Of a DNA stretch of 64,000 nt, positions 61,435 through 64,000 are shown one piece after another (position 1 is the first letter of the stretch; each line of letters starts with the position of its first letter). Made by a program: the position numbers and the translations under genes. The DNA comes from Tsuneonella deserti (lineage in GTDB: Bacteria > Pseudomonadota > Alphaproteobacteria > Sphingomonadales > Sphingomonadaceae): the NCBI RefSeq assembly GCF_014644315.1, contig NZ_BMKL01000001.1:1623001-1687000 (forward strand), given 5' to 3'. The notes below the pieces were generated by a model, which was not told where the DNA came from, did not search any database, and worked only from the letters and a program-made list of their open reading frames with translations.

Positions 61435-62288
61435 TGCGATAGCTTCCAATCGAAATCGACGGTGACGACCTTCCAGGCCTCGTAATATTCTTCCGGCAGA
61501 TCGAACGGCGCGGCAAGTTGGACAGCGCGGATGGCGAGCTCTCCGTGACGCCCTGCCTGCGGCTGGTTCGTCTCGTTTATTCCGCTCTGCCGCACGATCT
61601 CAGGTCGACCTGCAAGACTGCCATCGGGATTGAGCCGGAAACGCACCTTGGTCACCAGTTCCTCGACGTCAGGACCGCTCGGCGGCTGCCACTTGGGGCG
61701 CAGCTGGCGGGCTACAGCCTGAAACAGGCTCGCCTTGGCGCTGGCTCCGATCTGGTTTGCGGGCGTGCGCGTTTCGCGGGTGGTGGTACTGCTCCCCGCG
61801 CCCGGCAGGAAGTCCGCCCCGATCCGGCTTCCACCGGCCGGCTTCGGCTTGGCGACGGGTTTCGGCGTCGAACGCGTCTTGCTCGCCGGAGCATCCGGAC
61901 GGCGACGGGGTTCGCTCGAGGACGTCGTTTGTCTGGGCCTTGGGGCGGCGGTAGCGCGCGGAACGGGCCTGGGTTTGGGCGGCGTCGTGGCGACCGGGCG
62001 TGGAGCCTCTACGGGCCTGGCAATTTCAGGCTGCGGCGCGGCTTCGACGGGTGGCGCGGGCTCGGGAGCCAATGTCGGCGCGATCGCGGCGGCGCTTTCC
62101 GGCACAGGCTCCGGAGCCGTCGCTTCGAGACCGACTTCGGTCGAAAGATTGACCGTCATCTTCTCGACCGGCGGCAGCGGCTTGCGGTTTGCCGGCTGGA
62201 CCAGCAGCGCGGCGGCGAGCGCCACGTGCAGCGCCAGCGCGATGCCAAGGCCAATGCGTTCTTCGCGGCGGAGATCGGCAAGAACCAT
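61431..62288 (-). CDS. tolA: TolA-like TonB-family protein
   Basis: A 285-residue protein with one N-terminal membrane helix (IGLGIALALHVALAAALLVQ), a long Pro/Ala/Arg-rich spacer, and a C-terminal domain (AVARQLRPKWQPPSGPDVEE, VTKVRFRLNPDGSLAGRPEI) that contacts TolB/Pal. It transmits the proton-motive force from TolQR across the periplasm. The spacer is shorter and richer in Pro than E. coli TolA, as usual in Sphingomonadales. The ATG at 62288 is inside a frame that could extend to 62357 into tolR. Confidence 0.88.
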   Translation of the reverse strand: MVLADLRREERIGLGIALALHVALAAALLVQPANRKPLPPVEKMTVNLSTEVGLEATAPEPVPESAAAIAPTLAPEPAPPVEAAPQPEIARPVEAPRPVATTPPKPRPVPRATAAPRPRQTTSSSEPRRRPDAPASKTRSTPKPVAKPKPAGGSRIGADFLPGAGSSTTTRETRTPANQIGASAKASLFQAVARQLRPKWQPPSGPDVEELVTKVRFRLNPDGSLAGRPEIVRQSGINETNQPQAGRHGELAIRAVQLAAPFDLPEEYYEAWKVVTVDFDWKLSQ

Positions 62289-62301
62289 CGTAGCCGCGGG
62301 G

Positions 62302-62739
<438 letters not shown>

Positions 62740-62741
62740 CG

Positions 62742-63449
62742 TCAGAGGGTCTCCAGCTCGCGGCTGAGGCTGCCGTGCAGGCGATCGGCAAAGCGCTGCA
62801 AGCGTCCCTCCAGGCCGTTCACCGAATGGCTGAAGCGGTTGTAGGCGATCACCGCGGGGATCGCGGCGAACAGGCCGATCGCGGTGGCGAACAGCGCTTC
62901 CGAGATGCCCGGCGCGACCACCGCCAGAGAGGAGTTCTGCTGCTGCCCGATCTGGAAGAAGCTGTTCATGATGCCCCAGACGGTGCCGAACAGACCCACG
63001 AAGGGCGCCACCGAGCCGACCGTGGCCAGGAAATTGAGGCGGTTCGACAGTTCATCGGCCTCCGCCGAAACCTGGCTCTCCATCGTCGCAGCAAGGCGCT
63101 GGCGCAGTCCGTCGCGGTCTATCACCCGGCCGCCCTTGGTCGAGTGGCGCCATTCGCGCATTCCCGCGGCGGCGACGCGGGCGCTGGCGATGTCCTTCTT
63201 GCCGCGCTCCTTCATCAGCGCGTCGAAGTTTTCCGCCTGCCAGAAGTCGTCCTCGTAATCACGGCAGCGGCGTCGCACCGCGCCCATCCGCAGCGAGAAG
63301 CTGACAATGATCATCCAGGTCCACACGCTCGCCAATAACAGGCCGATCATCACTGCCTGGACGACGATGTCGGCATCGAGGAACAGTTGAACCGGATTGA
63401 GGCGGCCCGGTGCTGCGCCGGCCGCGGCGAGTATTTCAAGCTGTGTCAT
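62742..63449 (-). CDS. tolQ: TolQ (ExbB-family) proton-channel subunit
   Basis: A 235-residue inner-membrane protein with three helices (VQAVMIGLLLASVWTWMIIV, LATVGSVAPFVGLFGTVWGI and GISEALFATAIGLFAAIPAV), the family order of MotA/TolQ/ExbB. It powers the Tol-Pal system in division. ATG 63449 overlaps the ybgC stop in ATGA. Confidence 0.94.
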   Translation of the reverse strand: MTQLEILAAAGAAPGRLNPVQLFLDADIVVQAVMIGLLLASVWTWMIIVSFSLRMGAVRRRCRDYEDDFWQAENFDALMKERGKKDIASARVAAAGMREWRHSTKGGRVIDRDGLRQRLAATMESQVSAEADELSNRLNFLATVGSVAPFVGLFGTVWGIMNSFFQIGQQQNSSLAVVAPGISEALFATAIGLFAAIPAVIAYNRFSHSVNGLEGRLQRFADRLHGSLSRELETL

Positions 63450-63898
63450 TCGGCACTTTCTGAAAATTGGGCAAACGCCGCGCGCCACGCGGCGGGCTGC
63501 CGGCGCGGACGGCCGGCGGGATCGATGAAGCCGACGCGGGCCGTCTGCTCGGCGAGCAGTTCGCCGTCGCGGGTTGCGCGCTGGCGGATCTTCACGCTGG
63601 CCGCCCCAAGCTCGACGCAGCGGGTCTCGATAAGCACCGCATCGTCCAGCCGCGCTGGACGGGCGTAGCGGATATGCAGGTCGGCCACCGCGTAGGCGCC
63701 CTCGCCGGCTTCAACCGCTGCGCGCTGATCGATGCCGAGCACGCGCAGGAGGTCGCTCCGCGCCCGTTCGAACCAGCGCAGGTAGTTGGCATGATAGACG
63801 ATCCCCGAAAGATCCGTGTCTTCGTAATAGGCGCGCACCGCGAACAAATGGCGCGGCCCGTCGATCACGCCGCCGGGAGGTTGAGGCTGCTCGCTCAT
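63446..63898 (-). CDS. ybgC: YbgC-type acyl-CoA thioesterase
   Basis: A 150-residue hot-dog-fold protein. The active-site stretch is AYYEDTDLSGIVYHANYLRW with the catalytic Asp and the conserved His-Ala-Asn-Tyr. YARPARLDDAVLIETRCVEL follows. It hydrolyses short acyl-CoA or acyl-ACP and is regularly the first gene of tol-pal operons. The operon promoter is probably in 63899-64000, where I see no clear boxes. Confidence 0.93.
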   Translation of the reverse strand: MSEQPQPPGGVIDGPRHLFAVRAYYEDTDLSGIVYHANYLRWFERARSDLLRVLGIDQRAAVEAGEGAYAVADLHIRYARPARLDDAVLIETRCVELGAASVKIRQRATRDGELLAEQTARVGFIDPAGRPRRQPAAWRAAFAQFSESAE

Positions 63899-64000
63899 CG
63901 CGAGGGGCCTTAGCCCTGACGCGAGTCGGCTGGCAACCTGCCGAAAGTCAGCCGGTGCCGCTCAGCCGACCATCCGTCCCAATGGCCGCCCGCCAAAGAT

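Noticed and set aside
59576..61516. 646-residue minus-strand frame spanning tolB and pal
   Set aside because: It is the wrong frame of two certain genes (TolB propeller repeats and Pal OmpA-like domain).

Overview
The window is GC-rich, gene-dense alphaproteobacterial chromosome. Its gene content (CioAB-type bd oxidase, a single Rel protein, tolQRAB-pal, TonB receptors, sphingomonad-type cop/czc genes) fits Sphingomonadales, probably an Erythrobacteraceae-like strain. The order is inferred from recognised protein families, not from a database search.

Layout. (1) 1-2.5 kb: 5' part of a type IB topoisomerase, a YghU-like glutathione transferase, a lipoprotein cytochrome c and tRNA-Gln(TTG). 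(2) 2.54-10.40 kb: a decayed element integrated in tRNA-Gln. It is bounded by an 18-bp direct repeat of the tRNA 3' end, carries remnants of a tyrosine integrase, a DUF2958 gene and an ArdC antirestriction gene, and has a six-gene minus-strand cargo run: TonB receptor, membrane winged-helix/TPR regulator, two small proteins, sulfotransferase and a transferrin-binding-protein-like surface lipoprotein. (3) 10.4-17 kb: nitronate monooxygenase, AraC regulator, a PAS hybrid histidine kinase with a frameshift, a mannonate dehydratase remnant and an ATP-dependent DNA ligase. (4) 17.3-37.2 kb: a metal resistance island. A CueR-type promoter drives a Cu P-type ATPase and its CueR; then follow periplasmic metal-binding proteins, CopA oxidase, CopB with five copies of a Cys/His/Met repeat, DUF2231, DUF305 and two PepSY proteins. 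A second MerR with a divergent CDF transporter and DUF3703 follows, then czcC-czcB-lipoprotein-czcA-DUF305-czcD. (5) 37.4-42.3 kb: a mobile module of two DUF5681 proteins and a ParB/DNA methyltransferase facing DUF3489, DUF2924 and a large serine recombinase. It ends in a cluster of CCTGTTA motifs next to tRNA-Ser(GGA). (6) 42.8-64 kb: core genes, including a zinc metalloprotein, cyclophilin, Rel, cioAB plus DUF2474, M1 peptidase, hemF, pdeM, infC (apparently with an ATA start), an MFS carrier, a cystathionine gamma-synthase family enzyme, a J-domain protein and ybgC-tolQRAB-pal.

How it works together. The metal island covers cytoplasmic Cu(I) export (ATPase), periplasmic oxidation and binding (CopA, CopB, small His/Met/Cys-rich proteins, DUF305), and trans-envelope efflux of divalent metals (CzcCBA with CDF carriers), under two MerR sensors with matching 19-bp-spacer promoters. 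The best candidates for new biology are the six-gene cargo run in the tRNA-Gln element, the CxPEHxAMGHC repeat shared by CopB and a DUF305 lipoprotein, and a long hairpin between a His-rich small ORF and czcC that joins the upstream stop codon to the downstream Shine-Dalgarno.
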